Both the position numbers and the translations under genes were made by a program. 64,000 bases of DNA, from positions 372,001-436,000 of the forward strand of contig MBPM02000058.1 of the NCBI GenBank assembly GCA_001695595.3, read 5' to 3'. Of the stretch, positions 41,580 to 54,907 are shown piece by piece (positions within the stretch are counted from its first letter, which is position 1; the number at the start of each line of letters is the position of its first letter). The stretch is from Plasmopara viticola. Taxonomy: Eukaryota; Oomycota; Peronosporomycetes; Peronosporales; Peronosporaceae. The notes under the pieces were generated by a model. It did not search any database, had not been told where the DNA came from, and saw nothing but the letters and a program-made list of their open reading frames with translations.

Positions 41580-44500
41580 CTCATTCAACTCAGTTGCTAT
41601 ATTTTTGATGGTGAAAAATACCGCGGTCTGAGATTCAATTTCGTCTTGTCGTTATGACTCGGTCAAGTTACACCGGGGAAGTCCGTGTGCTGTCTATAGT
41701 TTCAACTCTTAAAGTATGGAAAGTAAAGATCTAAGGGCCGTTTCGCAATTAAAATTGGCGCTTCTCCTTGCGTGTCGAGGTAGGGTCTGCTTGTATTTTC
41801 GGCAAGGCTAGCACACTCAGGTATGATATACCCGTTTCAGACATGCTAGTACTAAATTGCTTTCTATGTTTTGTGGCCAGATTACTTCAAGTTACAGGGA
41901 TCAGCTTTGCTTTATAATGTAATGGAACCGCAAGTGATTTGGTGAGAGTATACGAGCTGACGGCATTGCCACCAGCCAGTACTTACATGCAAAAATGACG
42001 CACTTTGTATTCAATACCGCGTGTGTATTTCACAGACATCAATCGCGTTACTTAAAAGTTATGACACGTTTCCGTATGTCATAATACTAGTGTGTTATTG
42101 CCCGTCTCATCTAAATTAGGCGAGCAGTATGAAAAAGCCTTTTTTTGAGAGCGACTCAGTCCTCATTACACCATTTCAATTTGACAGCTAGCGCAATGGT
42201 TCCCGTGTCTTAAAAGAAGTGAAAGCAGACAGTAATTTGATGTTATGCTATGCAAATGCATCATTCCTTTAAGTTACGATCGTAAATGAATAGCGTCCTA
42301 AGTAAACGACAGTTATCTTAATCATTGCATCAGCTTTAGCAGCTGTACCACCTTAAAGATTTTGTTGACCGTTTCTAAAACTGAACCGAAAACGAAAATT
42401 CTGATAGCAATATGTTGTAGAATCACAGCATTGTGCATTGGCGCAATATGTAGTATACCATCTGATGGCGCTTCCACCAAGTGATGATAAATTCAAAGGC
42501 TCTCACGGTCGCATTGATCACTGTTGTGACTAAACTCGGACACACAGCTTACTAGACGACAGCCGAGGGCTGCTTTAAGCCGATTCGATAATGTTTTGAG
42601 ACTGCAGCTTTATTTTGCAGTACTGTCAACCTTTGAGTCCATAATGGCTCCAGATTAATGTGCGATTAAGAGGTGTCCGAGTGCTAGTATGTTGCTTGTC
42701 GCGCTTTGACACAGTACTTTGCGTCGAGCCATTTAAAAATATTCAATTATAAAAATTGCTTACGCTTTGGCTTTTCAAGTGCACACCGCACAGTGTTTAT
42801 ACACCCTTTTTATTATGAAGTCACTACAGTATTCGTTCACCACCCCATATCCCACTTTTTGTGGCACGCCAACACCATCTTCTCGGTATTCATTTGACTG
42901 TTGATACACACACACACACACAAAAAAAAAAGTTGAAATGTAGAAAAGCAGCGCGGATCCGGTGGAAGTCGGAGTAAAAACTCAAGACGAAGGAGGAGCT
43001 GAAGCATAGTTTGTGATGACCAAATACGACGCAGAGGAGGACGAACATGCGGTAGGGCTGCAGACAACAGAGGACGCACAACGAACCCACCGACAGTTGG
43101 GCACTCACAGCTTTGGCTAGGCGAGAAGTTCCTATTTCCAAGTCGGATTGCGTACCAGATCAAAAGATTTCATGAAGTATGTTTACACGAGATACAGAGT
43201 AAATCTCGAGACATTCGAACAACAACTCGCAAAGATCAATAGAAAGCTCGTCGTCAATACGTATTGACCGAGAGTTGATACGCAGTGGCTGGCTTTACCT
43301 GCAGGCGAATGTCATGAACGTATATGAAGAAGAATCTTAATTGCGCGAATGTGAATCAACTTGAGAGTTTTCAGGAAAAGGTGGTAACGACGATATTTTG
43401 TACTGGTTAAGAGAACGAGCGTAGCAACAGGAGAGTAGTGGGTATCGCTGCAATTGCAATTTTGACAAGCCACGTGGAGAGATGCAGTTGCAGGATGGCA
43501 TGCTGTCTGAACGCTTTTAAAAGATGGTGAAGAATATTTTTTGTCTGTTCTGGATCGAGCGACGACGACGCGAGCACCCGGATCTGTTTACTACAGAGTT
43601 TAGCAGGCGGTGTAAACTGTACTATCTCACGTTCTGCTGCCCTAATCAGCTCGCTAGGGTTTACACAATTCCGATTTTCGCTGCTTCTATTGGCGCCGCT
43701 GATCAAGGCTTGAAAGATGACAAGGACAATACGCAGCCGACGAGTTGCATGTGAAGGGAGAAGCTGCGGTCTTTGTTTCGTGAACAATGTGTTTCTAAGT
43801 AATTTATTGTCGCACTCACCCAGCGGTCATATTCGGTGGTAGTGTAAGACACGTAAAAAGGCTTCTGCATCGAATGAGACAATGCTGCAAACCGTTGAGG
43901 ACACGAAATCTGTTTCTGCTTGTGTATATTAGCGCGTACACCGAGGTCGACAAGACGGATGTTTGTTGATCTTAATGGCGGTCATTCGTTCAGTCTTAGC
44001 GTTACCATATACTTGCGTCGCACCCATTCTGCATTTTTTTATCGTGCGGGTCGATAACGTTCCATTGCATATACAAAGACTGCTCTCTGGTCTCACTTGG
44101 ATTTCCGTTTAGTGTGTAGAATTGAGAAGACGCGTTTGCCATCAGGTAATAAAGACAACAAATTCTCTCCCTTATCAAAGCAGCTGCTCACATTTGTCGC
44201 ATGGACGTCTTGTCGTGTGGACCATATGTAGATGGTTTATGCGACCAATGGTGCGGCATTGGACCACGCGACAGGTACATAGAATCTAACGAGTTTGCGT
44301 TATCGAGAATTTACGACTGGCATTCCAAGTAAACGAAAGCTTTACAAACATAGATAGCCTACCAGAATTTTAATTCGCTTCTTTTCTTTCACATCTTGTC
44401 GCTCTCATGTGGTCGTTACCCAGATTGGTTGGCAAACTATCTAAGTAATAGGATTCTGCAGCTCAAGCACGACCAGGAGCCCACTATTCTTTTCGCACTG

Positions 44501-44870
44501 CAAGTGGTGAAGCATGCGTCGATCGTGCGGTTTTATCCTCATTCTAGCTACATTCCTGGCCACTGGTCACGGCGAACCCAAACAAAAGGCTATTGCTAGC
44601 CAACATCCCTTACCATCAAGAAATCCTGTCATTCGCACTGGTCACGAAGACCCTACCCATCGTGGTTCCCGAGATCATTAACGACAAGGCGGGGAGTAAG
44701 CGTCGTGGAATCCATCGTAAACCATGCAAGCAAGACAAGTTGACTCGCCATGTCCCATTCAACATGAGCAGAATAAAGCAATCATTTTATCGGTAAAATA
44801 CCCTACACGATACGGAAAATCGTACTGCTTTAGTAACAAAAACAATACAATGTTCTTCTGAATTGGCTTA
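41580..44870 (+). repeat. 3.3 kb tandem unit R1
   Basis: First plus-oriented unit, cut at its head by Copia element 3. Landmarks in order: CAACTCAGTTGC head; GGCCGTTTCGCAATTAAAA; the perfect inverted repeat TTATGACA/TGTCATAA at 42059-42084; CGTCGAGCCATTTAAAAATA near 42724; a CA run at 42906-42922; a region with short frames on both strands; and the signal-peptide ORF at 44514-44681. No transposase, RT or terminal inverted repeat is recognised. Minus-strand frames with conserved peptides (such as MQKPFYVSYTT) occur near 43.8 kb but are interrupted. Confidence 0.92.
44514..44681 (+). CDS. Signal-peptide mini-ORF (55 aa), copy R1
   Basis: ATG at 44514, TAA at 44679-44681. The N-terminus MRRSCGFILILATFLATGHG has a basic start, a hydrophobic core and a probable cleavage after residue 20. 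The mature peptide of about 35 residues is polar and rich in H, P, R and D: EPKQKAIASQHPLPSRNPV, then IRTGHEDPTHRGSRDH. It has no cysteine after residue 5, so it is not a disulfide-rich toxin type. There is no RxLR or dEER motif, although PSRNPVIRTGHED sits where such a motif would be. The same frame is open in seven units of both orientations. It may be a secreted peptide or a decayed N-terminus of a longer secreted protein. Downstream unit sequence has other short frames but no continuation. Confidence 0.5.
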   Translation: MRRSCGFILILATFLATGHGEPKQKAIASQHPLPSRNPVIRTGHEDPTHRGSRDH

Positions 44871-47800
44871 CTCTTTCAACTCAGTTGCTTAATTCTTTGA
44901 TGGCGAAAAATACCGCGGTCTGAGATTCAATTTCGTCTTGTCGTTATGACTCGGTCAAGTTTACTTCGGGGAAGTCCGTGTGCTGTCTATACTCTTAATT
45001 CTCAAAGTATGGTAAGTAAAGATCTAAGGGCCGTTTCGCAATTAAAATTGGCGCTTCTCCTTGCGTGTCGAGGTAGGGTCTGCTTGTATTTTCGGCAAGG
45101 CTAGCACACTCAGGTATGATATACCCGTTTCAGACATGCTAGTACAAAATTGCTTTCTATGTTTTGTGGCCAGATTACTTCAAGTTACAGGGATCAGCTT
45201 TGCTTTATAATGTAAACGAACCGCAAGTGGTTTGGTGAGAGTATACGAGCTGACGGCATTGCCACCAGCCAGTTCTTACACGCGAGAATGACGCACTCTG
45301 TATTTAATACCGGCATTTCACACACATCAATCGCGTTACTTAAAAGTTATGACACGTTTCCGTATGTCATAATACTAGTGTGTTATTGCCCGTCTCATCT
45401 AAATTAGGCGAGCAGTATGAAAAAGCCTTAATTTGAGAGCGACTCAGTCCTCATTACACCATTTCAATTTGACAGCTAGCGCAATGGTTCCCGTGTCTTA
45501 AAAGAAGTGAAAGCAGACAGTAATTCGATGTTATGCTATGCAACTGCATCATTCCTTTAAGTTACGATCGTAAATGAATAGCGTCCTATGTAAACGACAG
45601 TTATCTTAATCATTGCATCAGCTTTAGCAGCTGTACCACCTTAAAGATTTTGTTGACCATTTCTAAAGCTGAACCAGAAATGAAAATTCTGATAGTAATA
45701 TGTTGTAGAATCACAGCATTGTGCATTTGGCGCAATATGTAGTATACCATCTGATGGCGCTTCCACCAAGTGATGATAAATTCAAAGGCTCTCACGGTCG
45801 CATTGATCACTGTTGTGACTAAACTCGGACACACAGCTTACTAGACGACAGCCGAGGGCTGCTTTAAGCCGATTCGATAATGTTTTGAGACTGCAGCTTT
45901 ATTTTGCAGTACTGTCAACCTTTGAGTCCATTATGGCTCCTGATTAATGTGCGATTAAGAGGTGTCCGAGTGCTAGTATGTTGCTTGTCGCGCTTTGACA
46001 CAGTACTTTGCGTCGAGCCATTTAAAAATATTCAATTATAAAGAATGCTTACGCTTTGGCTTTTCAAGTGCACACCGCACAGTGTTTATACACCCTTTTT
46101 ATTATGAAGTCACTACAGTATTCGTTCACCACCCCATATCCCACTTTTTGTGGCACGCCAACACCATCTTCTCGGTATTCATTTGACTGTTGATACACAC
46201 ACACACACAAAAAGTTGAAATGTAGAAAAGCAGCGCGGATCCGGTGGAAGTCGGAGTAAAAACTCAAGACGAAGGAGGAGCTGAAGCATAGTTTGTGATG
46301 ACCAAATACGACGCAGAGGAGGACGAACATGCGGTAGGGCTGCAGACAACAGAGGACGCACAACGAACCCACCGACAGTTGGGCACTCACAGCTTTGGCT
46401 AGGCGAGAAGTTCCTATTTACCAGATCAAAAGATTTCATGAAGTATGTTTACACGAGATACAGAGTGAATCTCGAGACATTCGAACAACAACTCGCAAAG
46501 ATCAATAGAAAGCTCGTCGTCAATACGTATTGACCGAGAGTTGATACGCAGTGGCTGGCTTTACCAGCAGGCGAATGTCATGTACGTATATGAAGAAGAA
46601 TCTTAATTGCGCGAATGTGAATCAACTTGAGAGTTTTCAGGAAAAGGTGGTAACGACGATATTTTGTACTGGTTAAGAGAACGAGCGTAGCAACAGGAGA
46701 GTAGTGGGTATCGCTGCAATTGCAATTTTGACAAGCCACGTGGAGAGATGCAGTTGCAGGATGGCATGCTGTCTGAACGCTTTTTAAAGATGGTGAAGAA
46801 TATTTTTTGTCTGTTCTGGATCGAGCGACGACGACGCGAGCACCTGGATCTGTTTACTACAGAGTTTAGCAGGCGGTGTAAACTGTACTATCTCGCCTTC
46901 TGCTGCCCTAATCAGCTCGCTAGGGTTTACACAATTCCGATTTTCGCTGCTTCTATTGGCGCCGCTGATCAAGGCTTGAAAGATGGCAAGGACAATACGC
47001 AGCCGACGAGTTGCATGTGATGGGAGAAGCTGCGGTCTTTGTTTCGTGAACAATGTGTTTCTAAGTAATTTATTTTCGCACTCACCCAGCGGTCATATTC
47101 GGTGGTAGTGTAAGACACGTAAAAAGGCTTCTGCATCGAATGAGACAATGCTGCAAACCGTTGAGGACACGAAATTTGTTTCTGCTTGTGTGTATATTAG
47201 CGCGTACACCAAGGTCGACAAGACGGATGTTTGTTGATCTTAATGGCGGTCATTCGTTCAGTCTTAGCGTTACCATATACTTGCGTCGCACCCATTCTGC
47301 ATTTTTTTTACCGTGCGGGTCGATAACGTTCCATTGCATACACAAAGACTGCTCTCTGGTCTCACTTGGATTGCCGTTTAGTGTGTAGAATTGAGAAGAC
47401 GCGTTTGCCATCAGGTAATAAAGACAACGGATTCTCTCCCTTATCAAAGCAGCTGCTCATATTTGTCGCATGGACGTCATGTCGTGTGGACCATATGTAG
47501 ATGGTTTATGCGACCAATGGTGCGGCATTGGACCACACGACAGGTACACAGAATCTAACGAGTTTGCGTTATCAAGAATTTACTACCGGCATTCCAAGTA
47601 AACGAAAGCTTTACAAACATAGATAGCCTACCAGAATTTTAATTCGCCTCTTTTCTTTCACATCTTGTCGCTCTATGTGGTCGTTACCCAGATTGGTTGG
47701 CAAACTACCTAAGTAAATAGGATTCTGCAGCTCAAGCACGACCAGGAGCCCACTATTCTTTTCGCACTGCAAGTGGTGAAGCATGCGTCGATCGTGCGGT

Positions 47801-48140
47801 TTCATCCTCATTCTAGCTACATTCCTGGCCACTGGTCACGGCGAACCCAAACAAAAGGCTATTGCTAGCCAACATCCCTTACCATCAAGAAATCCTGTCA
47901 TTCGCACTGGTCACGAAGACCCTACCCATCGTGGTTCCCGAGATCATTAACGACAAGGCGGGGAGTAAGCGTCGTGGAATCCACCGTTAAACCATGCAAG
48001 CAAGACAAGTTGACTCGCCATGTCCCATTCAACATGAGCAGAATAAAGCAATCATTTTATCGGTAAAATACCCTACACGATACGGAAAATCGTACTGCTT
48101 TAGTAACAAAAACAATACAATGTTCTTCTGACTTGGATTA
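44871..48140 (+). repeat. 3.3 kb tandem unit R2
   Basis: 3270 bp, same order of landmarks as R1 at very high identity. The CA run is at about 46195-46209. It lacks about 20 bp near 46420 present in the other units. Confidence 0.95.
47783..47950 (+). CDS. Signal-peptide mini-ORF (55 aa), copy R2
   Basis: Same 55-residue frame as copy R1, ATG at 47783 and TAA at 47948-47950. No interruption. Confidence 0.5.
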   Translation: MRRSCGFILILATFLATGHGEPKQKAIASQHPLPSRNPVIRTGHEDPTHRGSRDH

Positions 48141-51100
48141 CTCTTTCAACTCAGTTGCTTAATTCTTTGATGGCGAAAAATACCGCGGTCTGAGATTCAA
48201 TTTCGTCTTGTCGTTATGACTCGGTCAAGTTACACCGGGGAAGTCCGTGTGCTGTCTATAGTTTCAACTCTAAAAGTATGGTAAGTAAAGATCTAGGGGC
48301 CGTTTCGCAATTAAAATTGGCGCTTCTCCTTGCGTGTCGAGGTAGGGTCTGCTTGTATTTTCGGCAAGGCTAGCACACTCAGGTAAGATATACCCGTTCA
48401 GACGTGCTAGTACCAAATTGCTTTCTATGTTTTGTGGCCAGATTTCTTCAAGTTACAGGGGTCAGCTTTGCTTTATAATGTAAACGAACCGCAAGTGATT
48501 TGGTGAGAGTATACGAGCTGACGGCATTGCCACCAGCCAGTCCTTACACGCGAGAATGACGCACTCTGTATTTAATACCGGCATTTCACACACATCAATC
48601 GCGTTACTTAAAAGTTATGACACGTTTCCGTATGTCATAATACTAGTGTGTTATTGCCCGTCTCATCTAAATTAGGCGAGCAGTATGAAAAAGCCTTTTT
48701 TTGAGAGCGACTCAGTCCTCATTACACCATTTCAATTTGACAGCTAGCGCAATGGTTCCCGTGTCTTAAAAGAAGTGAAAGCAGACAGTAATTTGATGTT
48801 ATGCTATGCAACTGCGTCTTCCTTTAAGTTACGATCGTAAATGAATAGCGTCCTAAGTAAACGACAGTTATCTTAATCATTGCATCAGCTTTAGCAGCTA
48901 AACCACCTTAAAGATTTTGTTGACCATTTCTAGAACTGAACCGAAAACGAAAATTCTGATAGCAATATGTTGTAGAATTACAGCATCGTGCATTGGCGCA
49001 ATATGTAGTATACCATCTGATGGCGCTTCCACCAAGTGATGATAAATTCAAAGGCTCTCACGGTCGCATTGATCACTGTTGTGACTAAACTCGGACACAC
49101 AGCTTACTAGATGACAGCCGAGGGCTGCTTTAAGCCGATTCGATAATTCGATAATGTTTTGAGACTGCAGCTTTATTTTGCAGTACTGTCAACCTTTGAG
49201 TCCATTATGGCTCCTGATTAATGTGCGATTAAGAGGTGTCCGAGTGCTAGTATGTTGCTTGTCGCGCTTTGACACAGTACTTTGCGTCGAGCCATTTAAA
49301 AATATTCAATTATAAAAATTGCTTACGCTTTGGCTTTTCAAGTGCACACCGCACAGTGTTTATACACCCTTTTTATTATGGAGTCACTACAGTATTCGTT
49401 CACCACCCCATATCCCCACTTTTTGTGGCACGCCAACACCATCTTCTCGGTATTCAATTGACTGTTGATACACACACACACACAAAAGTTGAAATGTAGA
49501 AAAGCAGCGCGGATCCGGTGGAAGTCGGAGTAAAAACTCAAGACGAAGGAGGAGCTGAAGCAAGTTTGTGATGACCAAATACGACGCAGAGGAGGAAGAA
49601 CATGCGTAGGGCTGCAGACCGCACAGGACGCACAACGAACCCACCGACAGTTGGGCACTCACAGCTTTGGCTAGGCGAGAAGTTCCTATTTCCAAGTCGG
49701 ATTGCGTACCAGATCAAGAGATTTCATGAAGTATGTTTACACGAGATACAGAGTAAATCTCGAGACATTCGAACAACAACTCGCAAAGATCAACGGAAAG
49801 CTCGTCGTCAATACGTATTGACCGAGAGTTGATACGCAGTGGCTGGCTTTACAAGCAGGCGAATGTCATGTACGTATATGAAGAAGAATCTTAATTGCGC
49901 GAATGTGAATCAACTTGAGAGTTTTCAGAAAAAGGTGGTAACGACGATATTTTGTACTGGTTAAGAGAACGAGCGTAGCAACAGGAGGGTAGTGGGTATC
50001 GCTGCAATTGCAATTTTGACAAGCCACGTGGAGAGATGCAGTTGCAGGATGGCATGCTGTCTAAACGCTTTTTAAAATTGAAACCAAGCGAACGTTCTGT
50101 TTTAAGGTAGCTGGTGAAGAATATTTTTTGTCTGTTCTGGATCAAGCAACGACGACGCGAGCACCTGAATCTGTTTCCCGCAGAGTTTAGCAGGCGGTGT
50201 AAACTGTACTATCTCGCCTTCTGCTGCCCTAATCAGATCGCTAGGGTTTACACAATTTCGATTTTCGCTGCTTCTATTGGCGCCGCTGATCAAGGCTTGA
50301 AAGATGGCAAGGACAATACGCAGCCGACGAGTTGCATGTGAAGGGAGAAGCTGCGGTCTTTGTTTCGTGAACAATGTGTTTCTAAGTAATTTATTTTCGC
50401 ACTCACCCAGCGGTCATATTCGGTGGTAGTGTAAGACACGTAAAAAGGCTTCTGCATCGAATGAGACAATGCTGCAAACCGTTGAGGACACGAAATTTGT
50501 TTCTGCTTGTGTGTATATTAGCGCGGACACCAAGGTCGACAAGACGGATGTTTGTTGATCTTAATGGCGGTCATTCGTTCAGTCTTAGCGTTACCATATA
50601 CTTGCGTCGCACCCATTCTGCAATTTTTTTTACCGTGCGGGTCGATAACGTTCCATTGCATACACAAAGACTGCTCTCTGGTCTCACTTGGATTGCCGTT
50701 TAGTGTGTAGTTGAGAAGACGCGTTTGCCATCAGGTAATAAAGACAACGGATTCTCTCCCTTATCAAAGCAGCTGCTCATATTTGTCGCATGGACGTCTT
50801 GTCGTGTGGACCATATGTAGATGGTTTATGCGACCAATGGTGCGGCATTGGACCACGCGACAGGTACACAGAATCTAACGAGTTTGCGTTATCAAGAATT
50901 TACTACCGGCATTCCAAGTAAACGAAAGTTTTACAAACATAGATAGTCTACCAGAATTTTAATTCGCCTCTTTTCTTTCACATCTTGTCGCTCTCATGTG
51001 GTCGTTACCCAGATTGGTTGGCAAACTATCTAAGTAAATAGGATTCTGCAGCTCAAGCACGACCAGGAGCCCACTATTCTTTTCGCACTGCAAGTGGTGA

Positions 51101-51461
51101 AGCATGCGTCGATCGTGCGGTTTCATCCTCATTCTAGCTACATTCCTGGCCACTGGTCACGGCGAACCCAAACAAAAGGCTATTGCTAGCCAACATCCCT
51201 TACCATCAAGAAATCCTGTCATTCGCACTGGTCACGAAGACCCTACCCATCGTGGTTCCCGAGATCATTAACGACAAGGCGGGGAGTAAGCGTCGTGGAA
51301 TCCACCGTTAAACCATGCAAGCAAGACAAGTTGACTCGTCATGTCCCATTCAACATGAGCAGATTAAAGCAATCATTTTATCGGGAAAATACCCTACACG
51401 ATACGGAAAATCGTACTGTTTTAGTAACAAAAACAATACAATGTTCTTCTGACTTGGATTA
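48141..51461 (+). repeat. 3.3 kb tandem unit R3
   Basis: 3321 bp. The CA run is at about 49470-49484. It carries a small local duplication (CGATAATTCGATAATG near 49140) and an extra TTGAAACCAAGCGAACG segment near 50079 that R1 and R2 lack. Confidence 0.95.
51104..51271 (+). CDS. Signal-peptide mini-ORF (55 aa), copy R3
   Basis: Same frame as copy R1, ATG at 51104 and TAA at 51269-51271. Confidence 0.5.
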   Translation: MRRSCGFILILATFLATGHGEPKQKAIASQHPLPSRNPVIRTGHEDPTHRGSRDH

Positions 51462-54400
51462 CTCTTTCAACTCAGTTGCTTAATTCTTTGATGGCGAAAA
51501 ATACCGCGGTCTGAGATTCAATTTCGTCTTGTCGTTATGACTCGGTCAAGTTACACCGGGGAAGTCCGTGTGCTGTCTATAGTTTCAACTCTAAAAGTAT
51601 GGTAAGTAAAGATCTAGGGGCCGTTTCGCAATTAAAATTGGCGCTTCTCCTTGCGTGTCGAGGTAGGGTCTGCTTGTATTTTCGGCAAGGCTAACACACT
51701 CAGTAAGATATACCCGTTCCAGACGTGCTAGTACCAAATTGCTTTCTATGTTTTGTGGCCAGATTTCTTCAAGTTACAGGGGTCAGCTTTGCTTTATAAT
51801 GTAAACGAACCGCAAGTGATTTGGTGAGAGTATACGAGCTGACGGCATTGCCACCAGCCAGTACTTACATGCAAGAATGACGCACTTTGTATTCAATATC
51901 GCGGTATTTCACACACATCAATCGCATTACTTTAAAGTTATGACACGTTTCCGTATGTCATAATACTAGTGTGTTATTGCCCGTCTCATCTAAATTAGGC
52001 GAGCAGTATGAAAAAGCCTTTTTTTGAGAGCGACTCAGTCCTCATTACACCATTTCAATTTGACAGCTAGCGCAATGGTTCCCGTGTCTTAAAAGACGTG
52101 AAAGCAGACAGTAATTCGATGTTATGCTATGCAACTGCATCATTCCTTTAAGTTACGATCGTAAATGAATAGCGTCCTAAGTAAACGACAGTTATCTTAA
52201 TCATTGCATCAGCTTTAGCAGCTGTACCACCTTAAAGATTTTGTTGACCGTTTCTAAAGCTGAACCAGAAACGAAAATTCTGATAGTAATATGTTGTAAA
52301 ATCACAGCATTGTGCATTGGCGCAATATGTAGTATACCATCTGATGGCGCTTCCACCAAGTGATGATAAATTCAAAGGCTCTCACGGTCGCATTGATCAC
52401 TGTTGTGACTAAACTCGGACACACAGCTTACTAGACGATAGCCGAGGGCTGCTTTAAGCCGATTCGATAATGTTTTGAGACTGCAGCTTTATTTTGCAGT
52501 ACTGTCAACCTTTGAGTCCATTATGGCTCCTGATTAATGTGCGATTAAGAGGTGTCCGAGTGCTAGTATGTTGCTTGTCGCGCTTTGACACAGTACTTTG
52601 CGTCGAGCCATTTAAAAATATTCAATTATAAAAATTGCTTACGCTTTGGCTTTTCAAGTGCACACCGCACAGTGTTTATACACCCTTTTTATTATGGAGT
52701 CACTACAGTATTCGTTCACCACCCCATATCCCACTTTTTGTGGCACGCCAACACCATCTTCTCGGTATTCAATTGACTGTTGATACACACACACACACAC
52801 ACACACAAAGTTGAAATGTAGAAAAGCAGCGCGGATCCGGTGGAAGTCGGAGTAAAAACTCAAGACGAAGGAGGAGCTGAAGCCAAGTTTGTGATGACCA
52901 AATACGACGCAGAGGAGGAAGAACATGCGGTAGGGCTGCAGACCGCAGAGGACGCACAACGAACCCACCGACAGTTGGGCACTCAGAGCTTTGGCTAGGC
53001 GAGAAGTTCCTATTACCAAGTCGGATTGCGTACCAGATCAAGAGATTTCATGAAGTATGTTTACACGAGATACAGAGTAAATCTCGAGACATTCGAACAA
53101 CAACTCGCAAAGATCAACGGAAAGCTCGTCGTCAATACGTATTGACCGAGAGTTGATACGCAGTGGCTGGCTTTACAAGCAGGCGAATGTCATGTACGTA
53201 TATGAAGAAGAATCTTAATTGCGCGAATGTGAATCAACTTGAGAGTTTTTAGGAAAAAGTGGTAACGACGATATTTTGTACTGGTTAAAAGAACGAGCGT
53301 AGCAACAGGAGAGTAGTGGGTATCGCTGCAATTGCAATTTTGACAAGCCACGTGGAGAGATGCAGTTGCAGGATGGCATGCTGTCTGAACGCTTTGAAAG
53401 ATGAAACCAAGCGAACGTTCTGTTTTAAGGTAGCTGGTGAAGAATATTTTTTGTCTGCTCTGGATCGAGCGACGACGACGCGAGCACCTGGATCTGTTTA
53501 CTGCAGAGTCTAGCAGGCGGTGTAAACTGTACTATCTCGCCTTCTGCTGCCCTAATCAGCTCGCTAGGGTTTACACAATTCCGATTTTCGCTGCTTCTAT
53601 TGGCGCCGCTGATCAAGGCTTGAAAGATGACAAGGACAATACGCAGCCGACGAGTTGCATGTGAAGGGAGAAGCTGCGGTCTTTGTTTCGTGAACAATGT
53701 GTTTCTAAGTAATTTATTTTCGCACTCACCCAGCGGTCATATTCGGTGGTAGTGTAAGACACGTAAAAAGGCTTCTGCATCGAATGAGACAATGCTGCAA
53801 ACCGTTGAGGACACGAAATCTGTTTCTGCTTGTGTGTATATTAGCGCGTACACCGAGGTCGACAAGACGGATGTTTGTTGATCTTAATGGCGGTCATTCG
53901 TTCAGTCTTAGCGTTACCATATACTTGCGTCGCACCCATTCTGCATTTTTTTTACCGTGCGGGTCGATAACGTTCCATTGCATACACAAAGACTGCTCTC
54001 TGGTCTCACTTGGATTGCCGTTTAGTGTGTAGAATTGAGAAGACGCGTTTGCCATCAGGCAATAAAGACAACGAATTCTCTGCCTTATCGAAGCAGCTGC
54101 TCACATTTGTCGCATGGACGTCTTGTCGTGTGGACCATATGTAGATGGTTTATGCGACCAATGGTGCGGCATTGGACCACGCGACAGGTACATGAATCTA
54201 ACGAGTTTGCGTTATCAAGAATTTACTACTGGCATTCCAAGTAAACGAAAGCTTTACAAACATAGATAGCCTACCAAAATTTTTAATTCGCCTCTTCTCT
54301 TTCACATCTTGTCGCTCTCATGTGGTCGTTACCCAGATTGGTTGGCAAACTATCTAAGTAAATAGGATTCTGCAGCTCAAGCACGACCAGGAGCCCACTA

Positions 54401-54785
54401 TTCTTTTCGCACTGCAAGTGGTGAAGCATGCGTCGATCGTGCGGTTTCATCCTCATTCTAGCTACATTCCTGGCCACTGGTCACGGCGAACCCAAACAAA
54501 AGGCTATTGCTAGCCAACATCCCTTACCATCAAGAAATCCTGTCATTCGCACTGGTCACGAAGACCCTACCCATCGTGGTTCCCGAGATCATTAACGACA
54601 AGGCGGGGAGTAAGCGTCGTGGAATCCACCGTTAAATCATGCAAGCAAGACAAGTTGACTCGCCATGTCCTATTCAACATGAGCAGAATAAAGCAATCAT
54701 TTTACCGGTAAAATACCCTACACGATACGGAAAATCGTACTGCTTTAGTAACAAAAACAATACAATGTTCTTCTGATTTGGCTTA
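51462..54785 (+). repeat. 3.3 kb tandem unit R4
   Basis: 3324 bp. The CA run is at 52785-52807. It has the GAAACCAAGCGAACG segment. Around 52860-52995 a plus-strand frame interrupted in R1-R3 is open (EDEEG-rich, KFVMTKYDAEEEEH). Confidence 0.95.
54428..54595 (+). CDS. Signal-peptide mini-ORF (55 aa), copy R4
   Basis: Same frame as copy R1, ATG at 54428 and TAA at 54593-54595. Confidence 0.5.
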   Translation: MRRSCGFILILATFLATGHGEPKQKAIASQHPLPSRNPVIRTGHEDPTHRGSRDH

Positions 54786-54871
54786 CTCTTTCAACTCAGT
54801 TGCTTAATTCTTTAATGGCCCACTTTTTGTGGCACGCCAACACCATCTTCTCGGTATTCAATTGACTGTTG

Positions 54872-54907
<36 letters not shown>

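Noticed and set aside
42906..42922. CRISPR array or bacterial origin for the tandem repeats
   Set aside because: Units are kilobases long, there are no short spaced repeats, and spliceosomal introns and Copia elements show that the DNA is eukaryotic.
44514..44681. Calling the mini-ORF an RxLR effector
   Set aside because: PSRNPVIRTGHED sits at the right distance from the signal peptide, but there is no R-x-L-R and no dEER. Only the signal peptide is supported.
47140..47388. Plus-strand ORF (82 codons, MRQCCKPLRTRNLF) recurring in the units
   Set aside because: It overlaps conserved frames on the other strand, is terminated differently in the copies and has no functional motif.
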